64,000 bases of DNA from Yeosuana aquiaggeris (lineage in GTDB: Bacteria > Bacteroidota > Bacteroidia > Flavobacteriales > Flavobacteriaceae): contig NZ_JBAWKC010000002.1 of assembly GCF_044003965.1 (NCBI RefSeq), forward strand, positions 372,001 through 436,000. The letters run 5' to 3'. Position 1 is the first letter of the stretch. The number at the start of each line of letters is the position of its first letter. The notes under the pieces were generated by a model. The model was not told where the DNA came from, did not search any database, and saw only the letters and a list, made by a program, of their open reading frames with translations. This document shows, piece after piece, positions 7,165 through 16,110 of this stretch. The position numbers and the translations under genes were made by a program.

Positions 7165-8345
7165 GTTTAAAGAAAAAATTAGTAATAGCTTATAGTGGCG
7201 GTTTAGATACTTCTTATTGTGCAGTTAGTTTATCTAAAGAATATGATGTTCATGCCGTAAGCGTTAACACCGGTGGTTTTACGCAAAACGAAATTAATAC
7301 TATTGAAACAAACGCCTATAAAATGGGTGTTTCTACATATAAAAATATTAATGCGGTACCTTCATTTTATCAAAAAGTAATCAAGTATTTAGTATTTGGT
7401 AATGTTTTAAAAAATAACACCTATCCCTTGTCTGTAAGTGCTGAACGTATTATTCAGGCTATTGAAATAGTGGAATATGCAAAAAGCATAGATGCGGAAT
7501 TTATTGCGCATGGAAGTACCGGGGCCGGAAATGATCAGGTGCGTTTTGATATGATTTTTCAGACCTTGGCACCAAAAATTCAAATAATTACGCCTATTCG
7601 CGATAAGAAATTATCTAGACAAGAAGAGATTGACTATTTGAAAGCTAATGGTATAGATATGTCATGGGAAAAGGCGAAATACTCTGTTAATAAGGGACTG
7701 TGGGGAACCAGTGTTGGCGGACAGGAAACGTTGACTTCAGAAAAACCTTTACCTGGCGAAGCCTATCCGTCTCAATTAAAAAATGAAGGAGAAGAAAAAG
7801 TAACGCTTAAGTTTGAAAAAGGGGAATTAGTGGCCTTAAATGGTGTGAAAAGTGAACCCTATAAAAATATTGAATTATTGAATAAAATAGCTTCAGCTTT
7901 TGCCATAGGCAGGGATATACATGTTGGAGATACCATTATTGGTATCAAGGGACGTGTTGGGTTTGAAGCCGCCGCGGCATTAATTACAATAAAAGCACAT
8001 CATCTGTTAGAAAAGCATACCTTAACAAAATGGCAATTGCAACATAAAGAGTATTTGGCTAGTTTTTATGGCATGCATTTACACGAAGGGCAGTATTTAG
8101 ATCCTGTAATGCGAAATATTGAAGCATTCCTGCAAAGTAGTCAAGACAAAGTTAGTGGTGATGTCATGGTAAGTTTAAAACCTTATCACTTTTCCTTAGA
8201 TGGGATTGTCTCTAAGCATGATTTAATGAATGCTGAGTTTGGTAGTTATGGTGAAGAAAATAAGGGCTGGACACCTGATGAAGCCAAAGGGTTTATAAAA
8301 ATTATAGGAAATCAAAATAAAATCTATCAACAAGTAAACTCATAA
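7161..8345 (+). CDS. argG: Argininosuccinate synthase
   Basis: Joins citrulline and aspartate with ATP to give argininosuccinate, the seventh step of arginine synthesis. The ATP pyrophosphatase P-loop 'AYSGGLDTS' lies at residues 10-18, followed by 'AHGSTGAGNDQVRF' and 'PIRDKKLSRQEEIDYL', both family hallmarks. At 394 residues the length is normal. The ATG overlaps the stop of the GNAT gene (ATGA), and argC follows after 3 bases, so it is tightly embedded in the operon. The order (argG near the front, argH at the far end) is typical of flavobacterial arginine operons. Confidence 0.96.
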   Translation: MSLKKKLVIAYSGGLDTSYCAVSLSKEYDVHAVSVNTGGFTQNEINTIETNAYKMGVSTYKNINAVPSFYQKVIKYLVFGNVLKNNTYPLSVSAERIIQAIEIVEYAKSIDAEFIAHGSTGAGNDQVRFDMIFQTLAPKIQIITPIRDKKLSRQEEIDYLKANGIDMSWEKAKYSVNKGLWGTSVGGQETLTSEKPLPGEAYPSQLKNEGEEKVTLKFEKGELVALNGVKSEPYKNIELLNKIASAFAIGRDIHVGDTIIGIKGRVGFEAAAALITIKAHHLLEKHTLTKWQLQHKEYLASFYGMHLHEGQYLDPVMRNIEAFLQSSQDKVSGDVMVSLKPYHFSLDGIVSKHDLMNAEFGSYGEENKGWTPDEAKGFIKIIGNQNKIYQQVNS

Positions 8346-8348
8346 ATT

Positions 8349-9326
8349 ATGATACAAGTTGGGATTATTGGAGGTGCCGGTTATACGGCTGGAGAACTGA
8401 TTCGATTGCTGATGTTTCACAAAGAAGCAGAAATTAATTTTGTTTACAGCACATCCAATGCGGGAAACCTAATAAGTAAGGTGCATCAAGATTTAGAAGG
8501 TAGTTTAAATTTAAAATTTTCGGGAAGTATAAATTCAAATATAGATGTGTTGTTCTTATGTTTAGGTCATGGAAATTCTATTAAGTTTTTAGAAGCAAAT
8601 ACCTTCTCAAAGAACACTAAAATTATTGATCTTGGGAATGATTTTAGGTTATTAAAAGACAAACAATTTGGAGACAAAACCTTTGTTTATGGTTTGCCTG
8701 AACTACAAAGAGACCTTATAAAAAAGGCTCATTACATTGCGAATCCAGGATGTTTTGCCACAGCCATTCAATTGGCTTTATTACCCTTGGCAAACCACAA
8801 CTTAATTAAGAATGATGTTCATGTAAATGCAGTTACCGGGTCTACTGGCGCGGGTACTTCATTATCTGAAACAACTCATTTTTCTTGGAGAGACAATAAT
8901 TTTTCATATTATAAGCCTTTTACGCATCAGCATCTGGGAGAAATTAATCAATCGGTGAAGCAATTACAAAATGCTTTCAATTCAGAAATTCTTTTTATGC
9001 CAAATAGGGGGAATTTTTCAAGAGGCATATTTGCCACAGCTTACACAGATTTTGAAGGAAGTATTGAAGAAGCAAAGGCTTTGTATAAAGCTTTTTATCA
9101 GGAAGCGAAGTTCACATTCGTATCAGATGAAGTATTGCATTTAAAGCAAGTGGTCAATACCAATAAATGTTTAATCCATTTACATAAACATAATAATAAG
9201 CTTTTAATAACGAGTGTTATTGATAATTTATTAAAAGGAGCTTCCGGACAAGCCATTCAAAATATGAATTTAATGTTTGGATTAGATGAATGCGAAGGAT
9301 TACAATTAAAGGCCAATTATTTTTAA
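8349..9326 (+). CDS. argC: N-acetyl-gamma-glutamyl-phosphate reductase
   Basis: NADPH-dependent reductase of acyl-glutamyl phosphate to the semialdehyde. Rossmann loop 'GIIGGAGYTAGELIRLL' is at residues ~5-21, and the catalytic Cys is C135 in 'ANPGCFATAI'. The later 'HQHLGEI' and 'MPNRGNFSRGIFAT' segments are the substrate-binding and dimer regions. It is 325 residues long, a short-type ArgC. It sits 3 bases after argG and 15 before proC. In this pathway the substrate may carry an acetyl or a succinyl group, depending on the GNAT enzyme at the operon front. Confidence 0.95.
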   Translation: MIQVGIIGGAGYTAGELIRLLMFHKEAEINFVYSTSNAGNLISKVHQDLEGSLNLKFSGSINSNIDVLFLCLGHGNSIKFLEANTFSKNTKIIDLGNDFRLLKDKQFGDKTFVYGLPELQRDLIKKAHYIANPGCFATAIQLALLPLANHNLIKNDVHVNAVTGSTGAGTSLSETTHFSWRDNNFSYYKPFTHQHLGEINQSVKQLQNAFNSEILFMPNRGNFSRGIFATAYTDFEGSIEEAKALYKAFYQEAKFTFVSDEVLHLKQVVNTNKCLIHLHKHNNKLLITSVIDNLLKGASGQAIQNMNLMFGLDECEGLQLKANYF

Positions 9327-9341
9327 ATAAAAAACGAATTA

Positions 9342-10136
9342 ATGAAAATAGCCATCATAGGAGCAGGAAATTTAGGAAAATCTATTGCTAAAGGATTGAT
9401 AACAACTAATGCGATCACTACCTTATATCTTACCAGACGAAATGTTGACAGTATTAAGGATTTTGAAGGATATAAGAACATTGTTCTAACCTCAGATAAT
9501 GCTGAAGCTGTTAAGAATTCAGATATTTTAATTTTTGCAGTACAGCCTGCTCATTTAGAAAAAATACTGATTAACATAAAACCATTATTACATGATAATC
9601 ATGTGCTGATATCAACTATCACAGGATTTTCAATTTCTAGAATGGAAAATATTATAGGTGAGGATAAATTTGTGATCAGAGCCATGCCAAATACAGCAAT
9701 TTCTGTTGGGAAATCAATGACTTGTTTGTGTAGTAATGAAAAAGGAAAAGGTCGTATAAAAATAGCAGAAGCCATTTTTAATAGATTAGGAACTTCCATT
9801 GAAATTCCAGAAGATAAAATGCAGGCGGCCACAGTCATTTGTGCCAGTGGTATTGCTTTTTGGATGCGTCTGATTAGGGCTACAACACAAGGTGCCATTC
9901 AATTAGGATTTGAGGCTAAAGAAGCTCAGGAATTGGCGATGCACACTTGTTATGGAGCTGCGAGCCTGCTCATACAATCTGGAAACCATCCTGAACAAGA
10001 AATAGATCGTGTAACCACCCCAATGGGATGCACTATAGAAGGATTAAATGAAATGGAGCATCAAGGATTAAGTTCATCACTTATTAAAGGTCTAATCACC
10101 TCTTTTGAAAAAATTAATCAAATTAAAAAAAATTAA
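9342..10136 (+). CDS. proC: Pyrroline-5-carboxylate reductase
   Basis: Reduces pyrroline-5-carboxylate to proline with NAD(P)H. N-terminal Rossmann motif 'IAIIGAGNLGKSIAKGL' at residues ~2-18; 'VIRAMPNTAISVGKSMT' and the C-terminal 'VTTPMGCTIEGLNEME' match the P5CR dimerisation signature (the usual form is VTSPGGTT), with a few changes in this copy. It is 264 residues, normal length. Its place between argC and argD is informative: glutamate semialdehyde and P5C interconvert, so the operon covers both arginine and the last step of proline synthesis. Confidence 0.92.
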   Translation: MKIAIIGAGNLGKSIAKGLITTNAITTLYLTRRNVDSIKDFEGYKNIVLTSDNAEAVKNSDILIFAVQPAHLEKILINIKPLLHDNHVLISTITGFSISRMENIIGEDKFVIRAMPNTAISVGKSMTCLCSNEKGKGRIKIAEAIFNRLGTSIEIPEDKMQAATVICASGIAFWMRLIRATTQGAIQLGFEAKEAQELAMHTCYGAASLLIQSGNHPEQEIDRVTTPMGCTIEGLNEMEHQGLSSSLIKGLITSFEKINQIKKN

Positions 10137-10137
10137 A

Positions 10138-11271
10138 ATGCCATTATTTGACGTTTACCCATTATACAATGTAACCCCAGTCAAAGGGAAAGATGTTTTT
10201 GTTTATGATGACAAAGGCGTCGAATATTTAGACCTTTATGGTGGGCATGCTGTCATCTCTATTGGTCATTCACATCCTAATTATGTAAAAGCCATCACCA
10301 ATCAGGTATCTAGCCTCGGGTTTTATTCCAATGCCATACAAAACCCAATACAGGTAGAACTGGCAAAACGTTTGGAAGAGGTTTCAGGTTGCTCTGGTTA
10401 TCAGTTATTTTTGTGTAATTCAGGTGCTGAAGCCAATGAGAACGGATTAAAATTGGCATCTTTTAAGACAAATAAAGCCCGCGTCATTGCTTTTAATAAT
10501 GGATTTCATGGAAGAACGTCTGCTGCTGTTGCGGCAACAGATAATCCATCAATTAATGCACCAATTAACCTGCAACAAAAAGTGACCTTCTTAGCCTTAA
10601 ATGATATTGAAGGTGTAAAGCGAGAACTAGAAAAAGGTGATGTCTGCGCTGTTATTGTTGAGTTTATTCAAGGAGTAGGAGGCTTAGATCAGGGAACGGC
10701 TGAGTTTTTTGAACAAGTGGATGGGTTATGCAAATTAAACAACACTTTTTTCATTGCCGATGAAGTGCAGTCCGGATATGGACGATCTGGAAAGTTTTTT
10801 GCCTTTCAGCATTATAAGGTAACGCCTGATGTTATTTCAATAGCTAAAGGAATGGGTAACGGATTTCCAGTTGGAGGTGTCTTAATTCATCCAAGTATTG
10901 AAGCTAAATATGGCATGTTAGGAACCACTTTTGGAGGAAATCATTTGGCTTGTGTTGCTGGTTTGGCGGTTTTAAATACTTTAGAAGAAGAAAATTTGAT
11001 AGAGAACGTTAACAAGGTTTCTGAGTATTTTATTTCTGAAGCAAAAAAGATTCAGCAAATAAAAAATATTAAAGGACGTGGTTTAATGCTAGGATTAGAA
11101 TTTGATTTTGATGTGGCAGAGCTGCGAAAAAAATTAATTTATGAGCATCATATTTTTACGGGAGGCGCTTCCAATAAAAAACTCATTAGAATATTACCAC
11201 CACTTACGGTTACAACAGCTCATATTGATACATTTTTTGTTGCATTAAAATCAGCATTATTAAATTTTTAA
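10138..11271 (+). CDS. argD: Acetylornithine (acylornithine) aminotransferase
   Basis: PLP-dependent class III aminotransferase that makes N-acyl-ornithine from the semialdehyde. The PLP lysine is K237 in 'SIAKGMGNGFPVGG', and the 'FIADEVQSGYGRSGKFFA' segment holds the PLP Asp. The frame opens at a TTG at 10105, inside proC, but the ATG at 10138 gives the normal 'MPLFDVYPLYNVTPV' start, one base after the proC stop, and is preferred. Length is then 377 residues, usual for short flavobacterial ArgD. Confidence 0.95.
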   Translation: MPLFDVYPLYNVTPVKGKDVFVYDDKGVEYLDLYGGHAVISIGHSHPNYVKAITNQVSSLGFYSNAIQNPIQVELAKRLEEVSGCSGYQLFLCNSGAEANENGLKLASFKTNKARVIAFNNGFHGRTSAAVAATDNPSINAPINLQQKVTFLALNDIEGVKRELEKGDVCAVIVEFIQGVGGLDQGTAEFFEQVDGLCKLNNTFFIADEVQSGYGRSGKFFAFQHYKVTPDVISIAKGMGNGFPVGGVLIHPSIEAKYGMLGTTFGGNHLACVAGLAVLNTLEEENLIENVNKVSEYFISEAKKIQQIKNIKGRGLMLGLEFDFDVAELRKKLIYEHHIFTGGASNKKLIRILPPLTVTTAHIDTFFVALKSALLNF

Positions 11272-11272
11272 A

Positions 11273-12211
11273 ATGAAAAACTTTAGTTCAATAAGTGATA
11301 TAGAAGATATAAATGCTTGGATTGATGAAGCCAAAAGCCTAAAATCTAACCCGTATTTACATAAGAATTTAGGGAATAACAGGACGATTGGATTGTTCTT
11401 TTTTAATTCAAGTTTAAGGACCAGATTAAGTACTCAGAAGGCGGCTTTAAATTTAGGAATGAATACCATGGTCATGAATGTTTCTGGAGATGCATGGGGT
11501 ATTGAGTTTGAAGACGGAACTATTATGAATGGTACAACCGCAGAACACATTAAAGAAGCGGCAGCTGTTGTTTCTCAATATTGTGATATCATTGCGGTCA
11601 GGGCATTTCCAACATTAACGGATAAAGTAAAAGATGAAAGTGAATATGTTTTAAAAGCCTTTATGAAATATGCTACAGTTCCTGTTGTTAATATGGAGAG
11701 TGCTACAGGTCATCCTTTACAAGGGTTTACAGATGCTATGACTATTTCAGAAAATTCACAATCAAAAAAGCCAAAAGTAGTTTTAAGTTGGGCACCTCAT
11801 GTGAAGTCATTACCACATGCAGTGGCCAATAGTTTTGTTCAGGCTATGCAAAAAATGGATGTGGAATTTATTATGACGCACCCCAAAGGGTATGAATTAA
11901 ATCCTCAAATTGTTGGAGATACACCTGTTGTTTACAATCAAGAAGAAGCTTTTGAAAAGGCCGATTTTGTGTATGTAAAAAACTGGAGCAGTTATAAAGA
12001 TTATGGAAAAGTGCTGAATACAGATCCAAAATGGATGATTACCCAAAATAAATTAGGTAATGCGAAATTTATGCATTGCCTGCCTGTTAGGCGTAACCTC
12101 ATAGTTGAAGATGCGGTTTTAGACAGTGAAAATTCACTGGTTATTCAACAAGCAAATAACAGAACCTTTGCGGCACAATTGGTCTTGAAAAAACTTTTAG
12201 AAAATGCCTAA
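11273..12211 (+). CDS. argF: N-acetyl- or N-succinyl-ornithine carbamoyltransferase (ArgF')
   Basis: Transcarbamylase of 312 residues. The carbamoyl-phosphate motif reads 'SSLRTRLSTQ' (classical S-x-R-T-R) and the distal 'HCLPVRRN' carries the catalytic Cys. The stretch 'GHPLQGFTDAMTI' and the 'DGTIMNGTTAEH' loop resemble the Bacteroides SOTCase/Xanthomonas AOTCase branch rather than ordinary OTCase, which has HPxQ followed by a DxxT and an SMG loop for free ornithine. The product would be N-acyl-citrulline, later deacylated by the ArgE two genes downstream. Acetyl versus succinyl specificity cannot be settled by reading. The stop overlaps argB by 8 bases. Confidence 0.9.
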   Translation: MKNFSSISDIEDINAWIDEAKSLKSNPYLHKNLGNNRTIGLFFFNSSLRTRLSTQKAALNLGMNTMVMNVSGDAWGIEFEDGTIMNGTTAEHIKEAAAVVSQYCDIIAVRAFPTLTDKVKDESEYVLKAFMKYATVPVVNMESATGHPLQGFTDAMTISENSQSKKPKVVLSWAPHVKSLPHAVANSFVQAMQKMDVEFIMTHPKGYELNPQIVGDTPVVYNQEEAFEKADFVYVKNWSSYKDYGKVLNTDPKWMITQNKLGNAKFMHCLPVRRNLIVEDAVLDSENSLVIQQANNRTFAAQLVLKKLLENA

Positions 12212-12986
12212 AGAAAAATTAGCTATAGTAAAAATTGGAGGAAATATCATTGAAGATGATTCTTTATTAAAATCATTTCTTCACATTTTTTCAGGATTGG
12301 AAGGTAAGAAAATTTTGGTTCATGGTGGCGGTAAACGAGCGACAAGTGTGGCATCTAAATTAGGAATTGAATCGAAAATGGTTAATGGCAGAAGGATTAC
12401 TGATGCTGAAACCTTAGAAGTAATTACTATGGTTTACGGTGGTTTAGTCAATAAAAATATAGTGGCCAAACTACAGGCTTTGAATATTGATGCTATTGGA
12501 TTGACTGGCGCTGACGCGAATACTATTTATTCAGAAAAAAGACCTGTAAAGGATATTGATTATGGTTTTGTAGGCGATGTAAAAAAAGTAAACCATCAAT
12601 CAGTTGATAAATTAATTCAAGCCGGTTTTACGCCTGTTTTTTGTGCGATTACCCATGATGGTCATGGGCAGTTATTAAATACGAACGCCGATACCATTAC
12701 TTCACAATTAGCTGTGGGTATGAGCCGAATTTATGAAACGACCATTTATTATTGTTTTGAATTGAATGGTGTTTTAAAAGATATTAATGATAAAGATTCG
12801 GTTATCAAGCATATTAATTCAGCCAGTTATAGCACTTTGTTAAAAGAAGGTATTATTGCTGAAGGCATGCTGCCTAAACTTGAAAATTGCTTTGATGCCT
12901 TAAAAAATGGGGTTGAAACAATAAACTTGGGTAATACCTCAATGCTCACAAAAGAAAATGATAATTTTACAAGAATAACTTTATAA
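12204..12986 (+). CDS. argB: Acetylglutamate (acylglutamate) kinase
   Basis: Phosphorylates N-acyl-glutamate with ATP. Amino-acid-kinase fold with 'VKIGGNIIEDD' at residues ~8-18, 'ILVHGGGKRATSVASKLG' for the phosphate and glutamate site, and 'LLNTNADTITSQLA' for the nucleotide site. It is 260 residues, the short form without the N-terminal helix that confers arginine inhibition in hexameric NAGKs, so feedback by arginine at this enzyme is unlikely (inference); control may lie in the upstream leader. The ATG overlaps argF by 8 bases, and argE begins one base after its stop. Confidence 0.94.
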   Translation: MPKEKLAIVKIGGNIIEDDSLLKSFLHIFSGLEGKKILVHGGGKRATSVASKLGIESKMVNGRRITDAETLEVITMVYGGLVNKNIVAKLQALNIDAIGLTGADANTIYSEKRPVKDIDYGFVGDVKKVNHQSVDKLIQAGFTPVFCAITHDGHGQLLNTNADTITSQLAVGMSRIYETTIYYCFELNGVLKDINDKDSVIKHINSASYSTLLKEGIIAEGMLPKLENCFDALKNGVETINLGNTSMLTKENDNFTRITL

Positions 12987-12987
12987 T

Positions 12988-14055
12988 ATGACGCTATCTG
13001 AATTAACCAATGATGCCATATTTCTATTAAAAAAGTTGATAGAAACCGAGTCGTTTTCTTCTGATGAAGACAGAACGGCATCGTTAATTGAAGATTGGTT
13101 TAAACGTTATAAGGTAGCCTATAAAAGAACAAAAAATAATGTCTGGGCCATTAACAAAAATTTTGATGAACGCAAACCAACCTTATTGCTTAATTCTCAT
13201 CATGATACGGTAAAACCAAATGCTGCCTACACTAAAGATCCATTTAAAGCCATTATTGAAGACGGGAAGTTATATGGCTTAGGCAGTAATGATGCTGGCG
13301 GATGTCTGGTATCTTTAATAGCAGTGTTTACTTATTTTTATAATGAAAGTGATTTAAAGTACAATCTGGTTATAGTCGCTTCAGCAGAAGAGGAAAGCAG
13401 CGGTCCTAATGGACTAAACAGTATGCTATCTGTTATTCCAAAAGTTGATGTGGCTATTGTAGGTGAACCAACTTTAATGAATTTAGCAATAGCTGAAAAA
13501 GGATTGGTAGTTTTTGATGCCAAAGTCACTGGTACCCCAAGTCATGCGGCACATCCAAACGAAAACAATTGTATTTACAAGACGATCAAAGCATTACAAT
13601 GGTTTAAGGACTTTAAGTTTGAAAAATCATCCGAAGTTTTAGGTGATGTTAAATTAACGGTGACGCAGATTAATGGAGGAACCCAGCATAATGTTGTGCC
13701 TGCAGAAGTTGATTTGGTAATTGATGTTCGCGTCAATGATAAATACACCAATAAAGAAGTTACTGAGATATTACAAAAGCTCGCTCCATGCAATAGTATT
13801 ATCCCCCGAAGTTTAAGATTGAATTCATCATCAATTCCTGTTGATCACGAGTTGGTAAAAGCCGGAATAGCCATTGGCAGAAGCACCTATGGATCACCAA
13901 CATTATCAGATCAGGCCGTTTTAACCTGTCCATCCTTGAAATTAGGGCCAGGTGATAGTACGCGCTCACATTCAGCTGATGAATTTATTTATATCAATGA
14001 AATTGAAGAAGGCATAAAAATTTATGTTGAATTGTTGAATCGAGTCATCGCATAA
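12988..14055 (+). CDS. argE: M20 metallopeptidase, acyl-ornithine/acyl-citrulline deacetylase
   Basis: Zinc hydrolase of 355 residues that removes the acyl group. Metal and catalytic motifs of M20: 'LLNSHHDTVKP' (His, Asp), 'GLGSNDAGG' (bridging Asp), 'ASAEEESSGPNG' (catalytic Glu-Glu) and 'IVGEPT' (Asp/Glu); the C-terminal His is in 'STRSHSADEFI'. The dimerisation domain includes 'INGGTQHNVVPAEVDLVIDVR'. In a route with an acyl-ornithine carbamoyltransferase its true substrate should be N-acyl-citrulline rather than N-acetylornithine (inference from the neighbouring argF'). Confidence 0.92.
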   Translation: MTLSELTNDAIFLLKKLIETESFSSDEDRTASLIEDWFKRYKVAYKRTKNNVWAINKNFDERKPTLLLNSHHDTVKPNAAYTKDPFKAIIEDGKLYGLGSNDAGGCLVSLIAVFTYFYNESDLKYNLVIVASAEEESSGPNGLNSMLSVIPKVDVAIVGEPTLMNLAIAEKGLVVFDAKVTGTPSHAAHPNENNCIYKTIKALQWFKDFKFEKSSEVLGDVKLTVTQINGGTQHNVVPAEVDLVIDVRVNDKYTNKEVTEILQKLAPCNSIIPRSLRLNSSSIPVDHELVKAGIAIGRSTYGSPTLSDQAVLTCPSLKLGPGDSTRSHSADEFIYINEIEEGIKIYVELLNRVIA

Positions 14056-14090
14056 ACAACTTAACAAAAAAATATATAAACAGTAACAAA

Positions 14091-15365
14091 ATGAAACTCT
14101 GGGACAAAGGCATATCAATAGACAAAAAAATTGAACAATTTACTGTTGGAAATGACAGAGAGATTGATATTCATATCGCTAAGTACGATGTCATTGCATC
14201 CAGAGCGCATGCTAAAATGCTTAAGAAAATTGGGATTCTTACCGCCAATGAATTGGTAGAATTGCTAACGGGTTTAAAAAAATTAGAAGATCAAATTGAT
14301 AACCGGACCTTTGTAATTGAGGCACAGTTTGAAGATGTACATTCTAAAATTGAATTTGAGCTTATTAAAACCCTGGGTGAAGTTGGGAAAAAAATCCACA
14401 CGGCACGTTCAAGAAACGATCAGGTTTTAGTGGCATTGCAATTATATTACAAAGAGAATTTAGGCCTTGTAAAACTCAAAACACAAACACTTTTTGATAC
14501 CCTTTTAGGATTAGCTGATAGGTATAAAGACAAAGTGCTGCCAGGATACACCCATCTTCAGGTGGCTATGCCATCATCATTTGGGTTGTGGTTTTCAGCC
14601 TATGCTGAGGTGTTGATTGACGATGTCTATTTATTAAATGCCGCTTTAAAAACAGTGGATCAAAATCCATTAGGTTCTGCTGCCGGTTATGGAAGTTCCT
14701 TTCCTATTGACAGAGAATTGACTACCAAAGACATGAATTTTTCAACCCTAAAATACAATGTTGTAGCGGCTCAAATGAGCCGAGGTAAAAGTGAACGCAC
14801 CATTGCTGCAGGTTTAGGTGGTTTATGCAATACACTCTCTCGTTTTGCCATGGATATATGTTTGTATATGAGTCAGAATTTTGGGTTTATTTCTTTTCCA
14901 GATGAATTAACAACAGGCAGCAGTATTATGCCGCATAAAAAGAATCCGGATGTGTTTGAATTGATTCGTGGCAAGTGCAACAAAATACAAGCATTACAAA
15001 CCGAAATGTTGTTAATCACTAACAATTTGCCAAGTGGTTATCACCGAGATTTTCAATTGTTAAAAGAAAATATGATTGCCGCTTTTGAGGATGTCAAAGA
15101 CATTCTGGATATTTTTAATTATTCCATTCAACAAATTATAGTGAAAGATATTGATGTTCATAATGACTTATATAAATATCTTTTTACGGTAGATAATATA
15201 AATACCTTGGTAGTTGAAGGCCAAAGTTTCAGAGAAGCCTATCAAAAAATTGGTGGACAAGTACAAGAGGGCACTTACAAACCTGATACCTCAAAAAAAC
15301 ACACCCATGTGGGCAGTATTCATAATTTATGTTTAGATAAGATTAGGGCGAAGTTTCCTTTATAG
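14091..15365 (+). CDS. argH: Argininosuccinate lyase
   Basis: Cleaves argininosuccinate to arginine and fumarate. The superfamily signature 'GSSIMPHKKNPD' is at residues 276-287 with the catalytic Ser loop, and 'HTARSRNDQV' and 'PGYTHLQ' supply the other active-site residues. The length of 424 is slightly short for ArgH but normal for Bacteroidota. It is the last gene of the operon, 35 bases after argE; no strong hairpin terminator is visible before the Crp-type regulator that starts 69 bases later. Confidence 0.95.
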   Translation: MKLWDKGISIDKKIEQFTVGNDREIDIHIAKYDVIASRAHAKMLKKIGILTANELVELLTGLKKLEDQIDNRTFVIEAQFEDVHSKIEFELIKTLGEVGKKIHTARSRNDQVLVALQLYYKENLGLVKLKTQTLFDTLLGLADRYKDKVLPGYTHLQVAMPSSFGLWFSAYAEVLIDDVYLLNAALKTVDQNPLGSAAGYGSSFPIDRELTTKDMNFSTLKYNVVAAQMSRGKSERTIAAGLGGLCNTLSRFAMDICLYMSQNFGFISFPDELTTGSSIMPHKKNPDVFELIRGKCNKIQALQTEMLLITNNLPSGYHRDFQLLKENMIAAFEDVKDILDIFNYSIQQIIVKDIDVHNDLYKYLFTVDNINTLVVEGQSFREAYQKIGGQVQEGTYKPDTSKKHTHVGSIHNLCLDKIRAKFPL

Positions 15366-15434
15366 TTAGGCTTTTTTCTTGCTTGATTTTGTGCAAAAAA
15401 ACCAATAACTAACAAAAAATTATAGCGAATAAAA

Positions 15435-16016
15435 ATGAATACCAAACCACTCATAGATTATTTCAACAAAATTCTTCCTTTAGGGGATGAGGAAAAGGCT
15501 TTTGTGGATGAAGTTTTCAAAGAAAGAAGAGTTAAGCGCAGGCAGTTCATTCTTGAAGAGGGAGAGATTTGCAAGCTAAATACATTTGTGGTTGAAGGTT
15601 GTTTCAGAATGTATTTTGTAGATGAAAAGGGTAAGGAACATAACATCCAATTCGCAGTAGAAGATTGGTGGATTGGCGATATTGGTAGTTTTCATTCAGA
15701 AGAACCCAGTAAACTCTATATAGAGGCCATTGAGAATTCCGTTATTCTTCAAATATCAAAACAAGACCAATTAGACCTGTTTATCAATTATCCAAAATTC
15801 AATCAAATATTCAGAGTCTTCACTGAAAATGCATTAGTAACGTATCAAAGAAGAGTATTACAAAATATAAGTTCTACAGCCGAAGAACGCTATCTCGATT
15901 TTGTGAAACGCCATCCCTATTTCTTCAATCGTATTTCAAATGTTCAAATTGCATCCTTCCTGGGAGTAACACCCGAATTTTTAAGCACTATTCGTAAAAA
16001 AATCGCAAAATCTTAA
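15435..16016 (+). CDS. Crp/Fnr-family transcriptional regulator
   Basis: A 193-residue regulator: an N-terminal cyclic-nucleotide-binding-like beta roll ('ILEEGEICKLNTFVVEGCFRMYFVDEKG') and a short C-terminal winged HTH ('ISNVQIASFLGVTPEFLSTIRKK', residues ~167-189). The cAMP contact motif RxS of true Crp is not present, which is usual in the many Bacteroidota Crp-like proteins of unknown effector. It precedes an NmrA-like reductase, an NTF2-like lipoprotein and a broken DoxX gene on the same strand, and may control them; this arrangement is often seen with redox or quinone-stress genes (inference). Confidence 0.85.
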   Translation: MNTKPLIDYFNKILPLGDEEKAFVDEVFKERRVKRRQFILEEGEICKLNTFVVEGCFRMYFVDEKGKEHNIQFAVEDWWIGDIGSFHSEEPSKLYIEAIENSVILQISKQDQLDLFINYPKFNQIFRVFTENALVTYQRRVLQNISSTAEERYLDFVKRHPYFFNRISNVQIASFLGVTPEFLSTIRKKIAKS

Positions 16017-16110
16017 GATATATTAAGAGTCTTTCTTAAACTACCTTATAGGTGCAACCAACTAATGCATCGCATCTTTGTATTGTAATAATTACTAAAA
16101 ATAATTAAAG

